Shown piece by piece: positions 23,735 through 34,407 of a stretch of 64,000 nucleotides of DNA. The notes beneath the pieces were generated by a model that searched no databases, had not been told where the DNA came from, and saw nothing but the letters and a program-made list of their open reading frames with translations. The translations under genes were made by a program, and so were the position numbers. The DNA comes from Parasitella parasitica (Eukaryota > Mucoromycota > Mucoromycetes > Mucorales > Mucoraceae): positions 82,366 through 146,365 of the forward strand of contig MU619270.1 in NCBI GenBank assembly GCA_025201805.1. Direction: 5' to 3'. Numbering within the stretch: position 1 is the stretch's first letter; each line of letters opens with the position of its first letter.

Positions 23735-25156
23735 TTAGAATTCTGTTTTATTCAGGCAATTGATGATTTGGCGCTTCGAGTGTCTACAAAATCCACGGAG
23801 ATCACTTACGCGTACATCGTTGCACGCATCAGCAATTCTTTGTGATAAGTTCTCTTCGCTTAGCAGCCTATGGCGCTTCATCTTTCCTTTTACAATGGCC
23901 CAAAACTGCTCAATTGGGTTCAGTTCTGGAGAATAAGGAGGTAGATACATCACTCGATATCCTCTGCTCTCAATCTTTCTCATCATTGGATGCGACTTAT
24001 GAATAGTACAATTATCCATAACAAGGTAACTGCCCTTCAGATTTGCATCCATGTCCATAATATCGAGAAGCTCATTCATGAATTTCACAAAGTGAGCTGT
24101 GGTTGTACCTTTGGAAGGCGGCTTGGTTTCTTCTTTCTCAACTTCCACATACTCTATGGTGGGCTCCTCAATGACAATCCCTCCTGTCTGCTCTTTGCCC
24201 CTCGCAAGCTTTCTTTTCTTTGACTTCTCTGCTTGAATTGTTTGAGGCTTCTGTCCTCTTGGCTTTCTTGGTGGAGGCTTTTTCATGACAACGTGAAGAA
24301 CACTAGAAGAATGAATGGCGCCAATGATAGTATGTGAGGGGGAGCGAGTCTTTGCAATATCAACAATGGCAGGTGTTCCTACTGCTGATCTAGCCCAATT
24401 GCTCCTCATGTTGATATTGAATCCAGCCTCATCAATGAAGACGCAGTTTGTGCCGTAATCAAGATCAGAATCCTTCCAATTCATGAACCATTCATATCGT
24501 TTTTGCAAGTTTTCGGGAGAGTTTCTCGCCTTGGGGTCGAAGGTTGGCTTCTTGATGGATATGAGCATATTGTTCCTCAGATGATCATTCATTTGAGACT
24601 TCGAGATTTTGAAGTCTTCAAACTTGGATGTCAACATATCAATGATATCGTCAGCACAAAGCTGCGAGTCTTTTTCAATAACATCCTGGATATACTTCTC
24701 ATGTTCTCCAGTAAAGGAACTGGGTCTGCCTGCGTTTTTTTCAGATTTCTTGTAGGCTACCTCACCCGTCTCGTTATAGTGCTTCCACCAACGCATAGCG
24801 GTACGAGGGTTTATACCCAGCTCTTTCGCTGCTGCTGTTACCCTTCCTCTTTCCACAGGGCCTTCAAGCATTCTTTCAATAAATGTTTCTCTTGTGAGAT
24901 CATTGTGCTGCTTGTAAGCGCGGTCCGAGACATATTTAGCAACTTTGAAAGGCTTTACAGAAACATCTTTCATAATGACTTCTTTGTCTTGTGGTTTAAG
25001 GGCCAAATATGCTTTCTGGCTGGTAATCGTTTCAAGCACTATGTTGGGATCATTTATATTCGTCAATACATCTTCCATTGGATCAATAACCCGCTCTCCA
25101 CGCTCATCATAGATGTTTTCTTGACCGTCTTCATAATAAAATGTATTTCTACTCAT
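23735..25156 (-). CDS. Tc1/mariner transposase (DD34E)
   Basis: 473-aa single-exon protein. A helix-turn-helix region at about 100-150 (RVTAAAKELGINPRTAMRWW) should bind the terminal repeats. The catalytic triad is D242 (FIDEAGFN), D381 (LVMDNCTIH) and E416 (LNPIEQFW) with 34 residues between the second D and the E, the classical Tc1 spacing. The block LPPYSPELNPIE is diagnostic for the DDE_3 family. A Lys/Arg/Glu-rich insertion of about 60 residues (roughly 290-350) separates the first two catalytic residues and holds nuclear-localisation-like clusters. The N-terminal 90 residues are acidic and of unknown role. No frameshift or stop is present. Confidence 0.94.
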   Translation of the reverse strand: MSRNTFYYEDGQENIYDERGERVIDPMEDVLTNINDPNIVLETITSQKAYLALKPQDKEVIMKDVSVKPFKVAKYVSDRAYKQHNDLTRETFIERMLEGPVERGRVTAAAKELGINPRTAMRWWKHYNETGEVAYKKSEKNAGRPSSFTGEHEKYIQDVIEKDSQLCADDIIDMLTSKFEDFKISKSQMNDHLRNNMLISIKKPTFDPKARNSPENLQKRYEWFMNWKDSDLDYGTNCVFIDEAGFNINMRSNWARSAVGTPAIVDIAKTRSPSHTIIGAIHSSSVLHVVMKKPPPRKPRGQKPQTIQAEKSKKRKLARGKEQTGGIVIEEPTIEYVEVEKEETKPPSKGTTTAHFVKFMNELLDIMDMDANLKGSYLVMDNCTIHKSHPMMRKIESRGYRVMYLPPYSPELNPIEQFWAIVKGKMKRHRLLSEENLSQRIADACNDVRVSDLRGFCRHSKRQIINCLNKTEF

Positions 25157-25200
25157 ATTGTTTAGTTACAAAAGTGAAGAAAAGACAGTTACATCATGGC

Positions 25201-25376
25201 AACCGACAAAGTGAATTCGTAAAACGGCCATAGTAAATCTGAGAAATGGCCAATAAAAATTGAGAAACGGCCGATCATTTTCTAGTTAGCGCCATTTATT
25301 TTCTGGTAAACGACAAATATTTTTTTGTAATCGCCATTTATTTTTGTAAAACGGACAATATTTCCCGGCCGCACTG
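25201..25376 (-). repeat. Right terminal inverted repeat of the mariner element
   Basis: Perfect reverse complement of 23503-23678, 176 bp, followed by the duplicated TA at 25377-25378. Confidence 0.93.
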
Positions 25377-25378
25377 TA

Positions 25379-26326
25379 GCATGTATGGCAGAAATTTATG
25401 GGAGGTTTTTTCTTTTAATTTAGTGAAGCTAGAGAAACTTTTACCACCTCCATATGAAACGCATTGAAACGTAGCTCATTCATCATTGTAATTACTCTGC
25501 AAATAATGTATATAATATTTGTTTGCAATCAGTACCCAACTTTTACTTATCACAATAACTTATCACAATATGATAGGCAAACATGATATAATTACAGTAA
25601 TGCTCAGTTATATTAGCACTGTATATAACTACCATTTGTTGCAAAGCTAATGACACTCGAGCAGTTCATTTTACATAAACTGCATTTCTATCTACGAACA
25701 GCACAACTTTTATACTCAAATTAGCTGTATGGAATACGCTCTTTTATCTTTCGATAGTATATAGGATACTCAAAAATGAAACTTACATTTTTTGCGTTTA
25801 TAGCATAGACCTCGTTGAGGCGTATCCAAAGTGAGTAGCTTCTTGAAAAATGCTCATTATTGAGATAGAAGCATCTCTGCCTGGGTTATTATGATTTCAG
25901 AACTTTAAAGAAATTATGTATCAAAAAAATATTATTGCAATGCTGATATCCATGCTATCACCTCAATGCAATTTCCACCTAGTACAGATAAAGTAATTGA
26001 TAAAGACATGAAATCAAGGTATACAGCAGTAAGTATTGCAACCGTGATAAAAGCACTGGATAACATAAACTCTACATTTTGCATTCCATCACTTTTTAAA
26101 CTTTTAAACAGCAGTTTTTAATTTTCAAATCATTGTACACATCTTTGGAGTAAACGGAAAAAACTTTGTTCGCACAGAATATCGGAATATCACTTGCAAA
26201 ATATTCGGGATGAGCGGTCTAGACATTAAGCGAAGCATTTTCATCAGCGGAAGTGAATGGCTGTCCCCTATTAAATTTCAGTAACAAGTGTCTTTTTTCT
26301 CTTCTCCATACTTTTCTATACTCAAC
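25379..26326. other. Intergenic region before the HIT gene
   Basis: AT-rich DNA without a supportable gene on either strand. A TC-rich stretch (about 26290-26320) directly precedes the HIT gene start and may be part of its promoter. Confidence 0.4.
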
Positions 26327-27104
26327 ATGTCGAATTTAACTGATGATTGCCTTTTCTGTAAAATTATCAGGTAATCCCATCTGCAGCAAAAGAAAAAAAG
26401 AAGAGGTGGTTCTCATTATATACTTACTTTATAAAGGGGTGAAATTGGTTCCTTGAAGATTATCGAGACTGATAAAAGGTAAATTTAGTATGTCTTGTCG
26501 AATTCGACACATCTAATACGCGATGTAGCTACTCTTTCCTCGATATTAACCCTTTGAGCGAAGGCCATGCTGTAAGTTGTTGGTTATTACGCACGATACG
26601 GCAAAAACATTAACATGTTTTTCATCTATAGCTTGTTATCCCCAAGTGTAAGCCTACTTTTCAGGCACAGTAGAGATGCGGCTGACACCCGTTTTATATT
26701 TAAATAGATCACGCCGAGTTTTTCCATCAAGTTCCTGACGACATTCTCGCTGATATGCTGCCCTTGGCCAAGAAGGTCGCACTCGCCATTGGCTTGAAGG
26801 AAGGTCAATACAATCTATTGCAGGCAAGTAAATGGTAGTGCAGTATACAGATGAATTTCGGTTCTAATTGGCTATTAAATGCATACAGAACAATGGCAAA
26901 ATGGCTCACCAGGTAGCATGCACTCTTTGAGACATTTGTAACGCAACTAACATGTTTTCTCTTTTATAGCAAGTTCCTCATGTTCATTTTCACATTATTC
27001 CTAAGCCTGATGCTGAGCAAGGTCTCCAGATTGGATGGCCTCAACAAAAAGTTGAGCAAGATGATCTCAAAAAGACCCTGGATCGCATCAAGGAAAAGTT
27101 GTAA
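26327..27104 (+). CDS. HIT-family (histidine triad) nucleotide hydrolase, HINT/Hnt1 type
   Basis: Small nucleotide-binding hydrolase that acts on AMP-linked substrates. Seven exons: 26327-26370, 26437-26478, 26529-26571, 26632-26647, 26708-26823, 26889-26912, 26970-27104; total 420 nt, 139 aa. Order of conserved blocks: DDCLFCKIIRGEI, YSFLDINPLSEGHALVIPK, HAEFFHQVPDD, YNLLQNNGKMAHQ and the triad HVHFHIIPKP. Length and blocks match fungal HNT1/HINT proteins. Exons four and six are only 16 and 24 nt. Intron five begins GC (CAG then gcaagt), the usual consensus of the rare GC-AG introns, and is required to keep the NNGKMAHQ block in frame. Because every exon is short the gene is easily missed by frame scanning. 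Confidence 0.9.
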
Positions 27105-27320
27105 CATACGCACTCCAACGAATAAAACCATCTGCGTTATAGGTTTGCCATGTTTTGGATAGCCGCGCATTATAGTAGGAATCTTTACGACTTGCCTTTT
27201 GCAGGCGGATGTACATAGAATCACCGTGTACAGGTTCATCCAAATACTGAACCACCGTGCCAAACTACCTCGAATGAGCCAGTTCTATTGGATCGAACCG
27301 TGGGTAAAGTGACCATCCTG

Positions 27321-27343
27321 AAAAAAAAAAAAAAAAAAAAAAA
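27321..27343. repeat. A23 homopolymer
   Basis: A run of 23 A between the HIT gene and the serine dehydratase gene, within the latter's upstream region. Confidence 0.8.
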
Positions 27344-27451
27344 TGAGATTCTACCGAAAATGCACTGCAAAAGGCATATAAAATGAGCTTTCTTTCCTTT
27401 TAACATCTCGTTGTTTTTCTTCTTACACTCAACACAAGCAATTTTCAACAA

Positions 27452-29483
27452 ATGTTGGCTTTGAAAAAGTTGTCGACTCTGCTAACGACTGTTGCTCAAC
27501 CAGCTCTCCATCGCCAATTGAGGAGCTATCCGTTGATTCGAGGCCGCACTGTGATTGTACCACAGTATCAGACGCTGAAGCGCTACACCACCACTACTTC
27601 CAACGCGGCTGAAGCAGAGGACAGCTCTGCCGCCGCCGCCGCCGCCGCCGCAGAAAACACAAACGACCATCATGCTGTGGTCTCTACATTTGATCTGTTC
27701 TCGATTGGCGTAGGGCCATCCTCCTCTCACACTGTCGGCCCAATGCGTGCAGCCAAGATTTTCATTACGGATTTGAAGGAACACAAGGTTCTGGACAAAG
27801 TAGCAACTCTTCGAGTAGGTAATGTATCAAAGTCTCTATTAATAGCTATCTTTCCGGACGATATATGATAAGGCAATTGATTATCGTCATGGATCCGAGG
27901 AAGCAGAAGCCTATCTTTTCCCTCTGCTATATGACTAAATGCGGAAAATTAACCTCCCTTTTTTTCCTTGTTTGAATTAGATTTATTTGGATCCCTTGCT
28001 TTGACAGGCGTAGGTCATGGTACTCCCGAAGCTGTGCTCATGGGCATTGAAGGTGAGAGTCCTGACAAGGTCGAAACATCCACTATCCTATCCCGCGTAA
28101 AAGACATCCAAACAAACAAGTCCATTCGCTTGGATGGATCCCATCGCATCACGTTTGACTACGAGAAAAACATGGTCTTCAACTATTTCAAGACTCTGCC
28201 ACAGCACCCCAACGGCCTCCGTTTTTGTGCATATGACAAGGACTCCAACCTGGTGGCTACTAACGAATACTTTAGTATCGGCGGTGGTTTTGTTGTCAAT
28301 GCTGAAACTCAGCTGGATCACGGTGAAAATGTCTACTACAAGCAGATCAACAAGAAGGATGCCGTCGTCGCTGAACGCCGTGAGCAAGACATCGCCGTTG
28401 TATCGTTGCCCTTCCGCAACTCAGAGGAGCTGTTGGCCGTCTGTAAGCGTGAAAACATGACAATCGCCCAAGTCGTTTTTGAAAACGAGTTGAAATGGAG
28501 TACTCCTCAGGAAATTAGAGAGAAACTTTTACGAATCTGGAACACCATGGACGATAGTATTCGCAATGGCGTTATGGCTTCTCCTGACGACTATTTGCCC
28601 GGCTCTCTCCGTGTAAAACGTCGTGCGCCTAGATTATACAACAAGCTTTTGAAAGGTTTGTATGGCGCCCCTTTGAATCAGACTGGTGGCTACAGTCAGT
28701 CTTATATACCTGCAAATGGATCCCAAGAAGAACCTGCAATGGCCCCTCTGTCTGACAATGGCCGTTCGCAGCATCCTCTTGCGCTTACATTTTTACCAAA
28801 AAAACCCAAAAAGAAGTTTGTCTTGCCTGCTCTCGACTATCTCTCTGTCTACGCCATTGCTGTCAATGAAGAAAACGCTTGTGGTGGTCGTGTAGTAACA
28901 GCTCCTACTAATGGTGCTGCCGGTACTATTCCTTCTGTCCTGAAATACTATCTTGAGTTCATCTCGGAGAACCCTGAAAGAGATGTCATGGAATTCTTGC
29001 TGACAACCTCTGCTATCGGCATGTTGTTCAAACGTGGTGCCAGTATATCAGGTAAATATGCAGTATACTTTCTTGCAACTGACAATCGCAACTTTGACTC
29101 TAATACATGTCTTTACAGCTGCTGAGGTCGGTTGTCAAGGTGAGGTTGGCGTGGCTTGTTCAATGGCTGCGGCTGGCTTTACTGCTGTTATGGGCGGTTC
29201 CGTAGACCAGGTTGAGAATGCTGCTGAAATCGGGATGGAGCATAACTTGGGTTTGACCTGTGACCCAATTGGCGGTCTTGTTCAGGTACCATGTATTGAA
29301 CGTAATGCACTTGCTGCTGTCAAGGCTATTGCTGCTGCTCAATTGGCTTTAAATGGTGAAGGCGATCATCGTGTTTCGCTTGATCAAGTCATTGAAACTA
29401 TGCGCCAAACCGGTGTTGATATGATGTCCAAATACAAGGAGACCAGCCAAGGCGGTTTAGCTGTTAATGTTCCTTTGTGTTAA
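27452..29483 (+). CDS. L-serine dehydratase (iron-sulfur type, L-serine ammonia-lyase)
   Basis: Converts L-serine to pyruvate and ammonia with a [4Fe-4S] cluster instead of PLP. Three exons: 27452-27818, 27981-29051, 29119-29483; 600 aa. The beta-type domain starts with [15 protein letters not shown]; the alpha-type domain holds [18 protein letters not shown] and the cluster cysteines C485 (GCQGE), C527 (LTCDP) and C538 (VPCIER). Spacings of 42 and 11 equal those of bacterial type 2 enzymes. Compared with bacterial SdaA there is an added N-terminus of about 70 residues, rich in Arg, Ser, Thr and Leu with few acids at first (mitochondrial-type presequence, then a poly-Ala run), and a linker insertion before the alpha domain. 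A mitochondrial location is inference. Fungi more often use PLP enzymes, so a bacterial origin by old transfer is possible; the introns show it is domesticated. Confidence 0.93.
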
Positions 29484-29650
29484 TATAGAAGCGGCTTTCA
29501 TCATATACAAACATACACTTTATAACTCAATTCATGCAATTCCTCTCTTTCAGACATACATATTTTACTTGTTTTATTTATTTATTTATCTACATAAACA
29601 TGTTTTTACGACATTTTGTTTAAGTTTTTCCTTTTATGTTGACATATAAT

Positions 29651-29655
<5 letters not shown>

Positions 29656-29682
<27 letters not shown>
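29656..29682. repeat. A27 homopolymer
   Basis: Run of 27 A about 170 bp behind the serine dehydratase stop, in the short gap between convergent genes. Confidence 0.8.
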
Positions 29683-29880
29683 CGTATATTTGTGCGATCA
29701 GATTCACTTTGGCATCTCCGAACCAAGAGACAAAGATCGCACATTAACTTATGACAACAGAACATTCGACTTGAGTCGCAAACAAAAGAACAGTAGCCAA
29801 GAGCCGCAAGGAATCTCGTATATTGTGATCGTCATTCTATTGATTAAAAAGCGATCAACGCTTTTATTTCTAGAATTGAT

Positions 29881-31661
29881 TTATACGTAATCATATAAAA
29901 AAGTGAATACTCGTTGGATCGTAGTGCCATACGAATAAGATAAAGACGACGGTAGCAAACTCTGGGTAGTAGATTGAACATTTGTCTCTTTTAGCTGAGC
30001 TCCCGCGTCAAACTTTGTTTTAATGGCAATGGCTCCAACATTAATTTTTAGACTTTTCAAAGAATTAGATATAATGGCAATTCGGGGAAACTTGTTATAA
30101 TATCCTGATAGACAGCTTTGCGAGATTTGTTCACTGAGAGTAGATATACCGGGCATTAGGAGATGATAGGAATTTTGTGGAGCATCGTTCTTTTCTGTAA
30201 TCAGGAGAATCTTTTGATCGTCAAGATACTTTTTTTTCGAGCTGGGCGTTTCAAGTATTGATAAAGTTTCAAAATTTGTTTGAGGAAAGGATATATACAG
30301 TAATGGCCTTTTTCATAGGAACAGCAAGTATTGATAGTCAAGTGCCTCAAATTTGGAGCAGATTGAGCAACCTTTTCACAGAGCGCTTCACTGATCTCTT
30401 CATCGCATAAAAATTCCAAACTAGTTAATTTGTCCAAGCTGTCAAATGGGATAATGTCATTCAATTTGTCTACTAATGATTTTTCGCTTTGATGACTATC
30501 CGAATAACCTATATAGTTTGTTTCTAATTGCTCAAACGAGCCGATAAACGATATGGTGTCCTTACAGACAGGTGGGACATGTCCATGTATTTGGAAATTG
30601 AACGTTGTGACCCCAGTGTTGCTACATTTAGTTACATCTAACAACCCTTGCCAAAAACTATCAGAATGATGCTGAATTTTTACTTGGTTTGTTGGACTTT
30701 TCAAGTCTAGAAGCAGATCCTTGAAATGCTCCATCTTGAATATATCTGGAACAATTAATTGAACTGTGCTTATATCTTTGACCGCATCTACAATGCGCTT
30801 GGAAGAGTTTTCGAGATATGTAATAGTTGCTTTGGATACATTGGGATACTTGTATACAAGGTACTCTATCATGTGAGGGTCTTCTAGTTTTCCTACTTTA
30901 AATATACGCAGGCTTGAAACTTGTTTTACTTTACTTGAAAGCCATTTCTTGAATTCAGCTTTCTCCATGGAACATTCAACAGTAGAACCCCATGTGAATT
31001 CCAGAATCTCCAGATGCTTACATTTGTTAAGAATATTTTCCAGTTCCATGAAATTGGTAGACCCATTATCAGAACAAGCCAGACCATAAAGATCTAAAGC
31101 GAGTTTGTTTAGGCTTTTGAACTCGTCCAGACGAGTGACGATTGATTGCGATGACCCAGAAATTTCAAATGGTAAAAAGGAAACGCTTAGCTCTCTCAGT
31201 GAATCTTTGAAATGAAGCATTGCATCAAAATATTTGTTGTTTGTTGTATATAGCTTGGGTAATGCTTGAAGTCTATCAAATTTGCTTGATTTGTGTTGAG
31301 TAATACCAAGAAAATGATTGAATAGCGTTTGACTCATCTTGCCTTGAAAGTATTTGATATTTGGTGTTAACGCTAGGTCAAGTACCAATTTTTGTAATGG
31401 CAGATTCAAGTCATCCATATATGATAGGTATATTTTATTGATAAACTGAGCGAGCTGTGGTTTCATTTTTAAATGGTAATGAAACTGAGCGATGTTCTTT
31501 CTTGTTAATTTCAACTTTTGACCGAACATTGCTACCTCGGCAAGAGGATTCCACTGCTTACAAGTTAGCCGACAATTAGCTAGTCCATTTACTGATCCAA
31601 CTAGATCAAATATGATGAACCACAGTTCGGTAGGCAAAGTTTGGCAAAAAGCATACTTCAT
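29881..31661 (-). pseudogene. F-box-like protein paralogue 1, frameshifted
   Basis: Substrate-receptor-type protein of SCF ubiquitin ligases with an N-terminal F-box and a long leucine-rich C-terminal part. I start at the ATG at 31661 (MKYAFCQTLPTELWF); the frame extends further upstream only into TA-repeat DNA. The F-box is LPTELWFIIFDLV, then CRLTCKQWNPLAE. The reading frame breaks at 30230-30237, eight T on the plus strand (A8 in the coding sense): the first frame stops at 30201, while the homology to paralogue 2 continues in another frame (KILLIT, later SLKSLKINVGAIAI) to the stop at 29881. One extra base in the run would join them. It may be a true pseudogene, an assembly error or slippage at the run. 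Sits 0.9 kb downstream of its sister gene, same strand. Confidence 0.72.
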
Positions 31662-31738
31662 TTTTTGCTTTGAATACTTGTATTTGCAATTATATATGCA
31701 AAAGAAAAAAACCCCATTTTGTTGTTTTCCGCAACTTG

Positions 31739-31740
<2 letters not shown>

Positions 31741-31770
<30 letters not shown>

Positions 31771-31771
31771 A
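31741..31771. repeat. TA-rich microsatellite
   Basis: Interrupted (TA)n tract directly upstream of the F-box paralogue 1 start; it creates a spurious N-terminal extension of the frame. Confidence 0.75.
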
Positions 31772-31787
31772 TCAAGTAAATGAACAC

Positions 31788-32571
31788 TAAGAGCTAGCTC
31801 AAACTTGACAAAGGCGTTATCGTTGCCTATTATATTTATTTCAATATTATTCAAAACAATGAATTTTCACAATGAACAATTTTATAGAACGTAGTGGCAA
31901 TTGATTTCCATCTTGGAATGATTTATTGTGGCCATTCAAGTTTAAAGATATACTGAATGCTTTTGTGCTGAAGCACAATGCCATTTGACTAACTTCAACT
32001 TTGTGCAAAATTTATCAGCCAAAAGGCCCATCAGTAACTTGAACCTATAAAAACTGATATTATGGGTATAACTTAATATTAAAGGGCGTTGCTGTTCGCG
32101 CAATCAATTATTACTTGATGTGCAATTGGGCATAAATGGCGATTCCAAACCGTTGTGAAGAACTGAGAATGATACCAGAGATCTACCTTCCATGAGTATA
32201 ATAGCCCCGAGAAATAATATATCGAAGGATAGCCTTATAGACCAAAGGCTTCTTTAAGTAGTCAACCCAATGTTCTTTTTTTTAAAACTGCTGATAAAGA
32301 CGGTCTTTCATGGCAGAGATGATTTTCATCACATTGATAAAAAAGATAGATTTAAAATAAAAATAAAAAAAAAAGCATAAGGTGTTTATTCATAAATTTA
32401 AAACATGTTCATGTATAAAAAATGCCCATGTAAACGATGTATGTAAGGCCATATAAATATAATCATAGTATTATCTGCATAGAGTCAAACGAATGAAAGT
32501 GGATCACATAAAAACAATCAAAATATTCGCATATGTTCATAAGAGTTGTTTAACCTTTGATTTTCAAAGGA
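31788..32571. other. Spacer between the two F-box paralogues
   Basis: AT-rich DNA, no gene seen on either strand. It should contain the promoter of paralogue 1 and the 3' end of paralogue 2. Confidence 0.4.
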
Positions 32572-34407
32572 TTAATTTCGGTCGATTTGAAACTCTTTGT
32601 CAAACTTCACGTTAATGACAAGGGCACCAAGATTAATTTTCAAGCAGTTCAAAGACTTAAACGTAAGGCGGATCACCGGAATGTTTCTAAGATCATCTGG
32701 AACATCTCTCTGAGATATTTGCTCACATCGAGAGGGCGCACCGGGTGTCAAGAAATAGTAGTTTCCATGTGGAGCATTGGTTTTTTGCGTTACCAATAGA
32801 ACCTTTTGAACCTGAGAACATTTATCTGTTGAACAAAATCGTCTGACCAAAGACACCGCTTCAAGATCTACTTCGGGAAGAGATATAATATGCTCTTCAT
32901 CATAGCAGAAGCAAGTGCCCAGGGTTAAGCTCTTTAAATCGGGAACTGGATTGTAAGCAATTTCTTCACAGATATCTTCATTGGTCTTTTCGTCGCTGAA
33001 GAGTTCCAAGCTAGTCAATTTGTTCAACTGATCAAATGGAATTATCTGCATCAATTCACAAAATTCTTCACTGGCAGTAGGCTGCTCAGTATTGTCCAAT
33101 CTTCCCATTAAAGGATGTCCAGTTTCATCAAATCTTCTTGAGGTAGGCTGCTCAAAGTCTTCGTCGTCTATTTCATCGATAAACTCCGTAGGGTAATCGA
33201 TATAGTTTATTCCCAAGTGAGACACTGGCGAAACAGACAACATAATTTCTTTGTGGATTGCCTGAGCATATCCATTTACTAGGATATTGAAGTGTGTGGT
33301 TCCAGTGCTTTTAAATTTGGTTATTTCCAATAATCCATTTCCAGAGGTATTTTCCAAACGCTGCAGAATACGCAATTGATTTGTTGCACTCTTCATTCTT
33401 CGAAGCAAATTCATGAGACCTTGGTAAAGATCCGTATTTGAATTGAGACTTTCAACGTTAGGCATATATCCAATCACTTGAAACATGTCAATATTCTTCA
33501 CTTCCTCCATAATGCGATCAGAAAAGTCCTTGATATACCCAACAGTCATATTTGAAACGCTGGGATACTTGTATAAAAGATACTCTATTATAAGAGGGCT
33601 ATATACTGTACCGAGCTTCAATGTATGAACGTTTCGTACTTGTTGTACATTGTGGAGCTTAAGAAAATCCTTAAACTCCTTTTTTCCCATAGTGGTGGAC
33701 CGGTAATCCACGATTAAAGTAAGCGAGGTAAGATTTTTGGTACACTTGCTAAGAATATTGTCGATCTCAATGTATTCCATAGAGACTTCACGAAGGTGAG
33801 GCATGCCACAAAGGTCCAAACTGAGCTCAGTCAAGTTTTCGAATTCGTTCAGTCGAGGGATGACACATAAAGTTTGTTCAGGAATTTCAAAAGGGTACTT
33901 TACTACGCTCAAATGTGTCAAAGATTCTTTGAAAAACAGGAGCGTCTTATAATAGTTAGGTCTTGTGGTGGAAGCACCAATTGGTCTTCTTCTAGAGAAA
34001 TTCGGCAACGATTTCAGCCCACTTAGTTTGCTTGGTGAATTTTGAGCAATTTCCAAGAGATGGCCAAATAGTTCTTCGTTCATTTCGCCTTTCAAATATC
34101 TGATTTTGGATGTCAAAGCAATGTCGAGTAATTTCGTTTCCAATGGCAAGGAGAGAAAATCACAAACATAAATATCCTTGATGAATTCAGCCATCTTTGG
34201 ATTTTTTTCCAAATGATAAATAAACTTGATGGTCTTCTCTACAGTTGTTAATTCTAAGTTTTGACCAAACATTACTTCCTCGGCATAAGGATTCCAATCT
34301 CTGCAAACCAATCGGCAATTGCCTATCCATTTCACAGAATTGACTTGGTGAAATACCATGCACCATATTTCCAGAGGTAAGGTGAATTTTTCGTATGGGC
34401 GTTCCAT
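32572..34407 (-). CDS. F-box-like protein paralogue 2
   Basis: Uninterrupted 611-aa protein starting at the ATG at 34407 (MERPYEKFTLPLEIW). The F-box covers about residues 9-50 (LPLEIWCMVFHQV, then CRLVCRDWNPYAEEVMF) and should bind Skp1. The remainder has irregular leucine-rich repeats (SLTLIVDYRS, LTELSLDLCG, LTSLELFSDE, LKSLTLGTC) that would form a substrate-binding solenoid. Similarity to paralogue 1 runs from end to end, including the C-terminal LKSLNCLKINLGALVI block, so the pair arose by tandem duplication. Mucoralean genomes carry large families of such proteins, mostly without known targets. The frame also stays open 16 codons upstream of my start, but that part is poly-Phe low complexity. 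Confidence 0.85.
   Translation of the reverse strand: MERPYEKFTLPLEIWCMVFHQVNSVKWIGNCRLVCRDWNPYAEEVMFGQNLELTTVEKTIKFIYHLEKNPKMAEFIKDIYVCDFLSLPLETKLLDIALTSKIRYLKGEMNEELFGHLLEIAQNSPSKLSGLKSLPNFSRRRPIGASTTRPNYYKTLLFFKESLTHLSVVKYPFEIPEQTLCVIPRLNEFENLTELSLDLCGMPHLREVSMEYIEIDNILSKCTKNLTSLTLIVDYRSTTMGKKEFKDFLKLHNVQQVRNVHTLKLGTVYSPLIIEYLLYKYPSVSNMTVGYIKDFSDRIMEEVKNIDMFQVIGYMPNVESLNSNTDLYQGLMNLLRRMKSATNQLRILQRLENTSGNGLLEITKFKSTGTTHFNILVNGYAQAIHKEIMLSVSPVSHLGINYIDYPTEFIDEIDDEDFEQPTSRRFDETGHPLMGRLDNTEQPTASEEFCELMQIIPFDQLNKLTSLELFSDEKTNEDICEEIAYNPVPDLKSLTLGTCFCYDEEHIISLPEVDLEAVSLVRRFCSTDKCSQVQKVLLVTQKTNAPHGNYYFLTPGAPSRCEQISQRDVPDDLRNIPVIRLTFKSLNCLKINLGALVINVKFDKEFQIDRN

Larger units (their letters stand above)
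23503..25376 (-). mobile_element. Tc1/mariner DNA transposon, structurally intact
   Basis: An 1874-bp element with terminal inverted repeats of 176 bp (23503-23678 and 25201-25376) that I find identical base for base. It is flanked by TA on both sides (23501-23502 and 25377-25378), the target-site duplication of the Tc1/mariner superfamily. The ends begin CAGTGCGGCCGGG. The single uninterrupted transposase gene lies between the repeats. Perfect repeats plus an open frame point to a very recent insertion, perhaps still mobile. Confidence 0.95.

Noticed and set aside
24503-25165. 220-codon plus-strand frame over the transposase
   Set aside because: Antisense shadow of the transposase gene, with no recognisable domain of its own.
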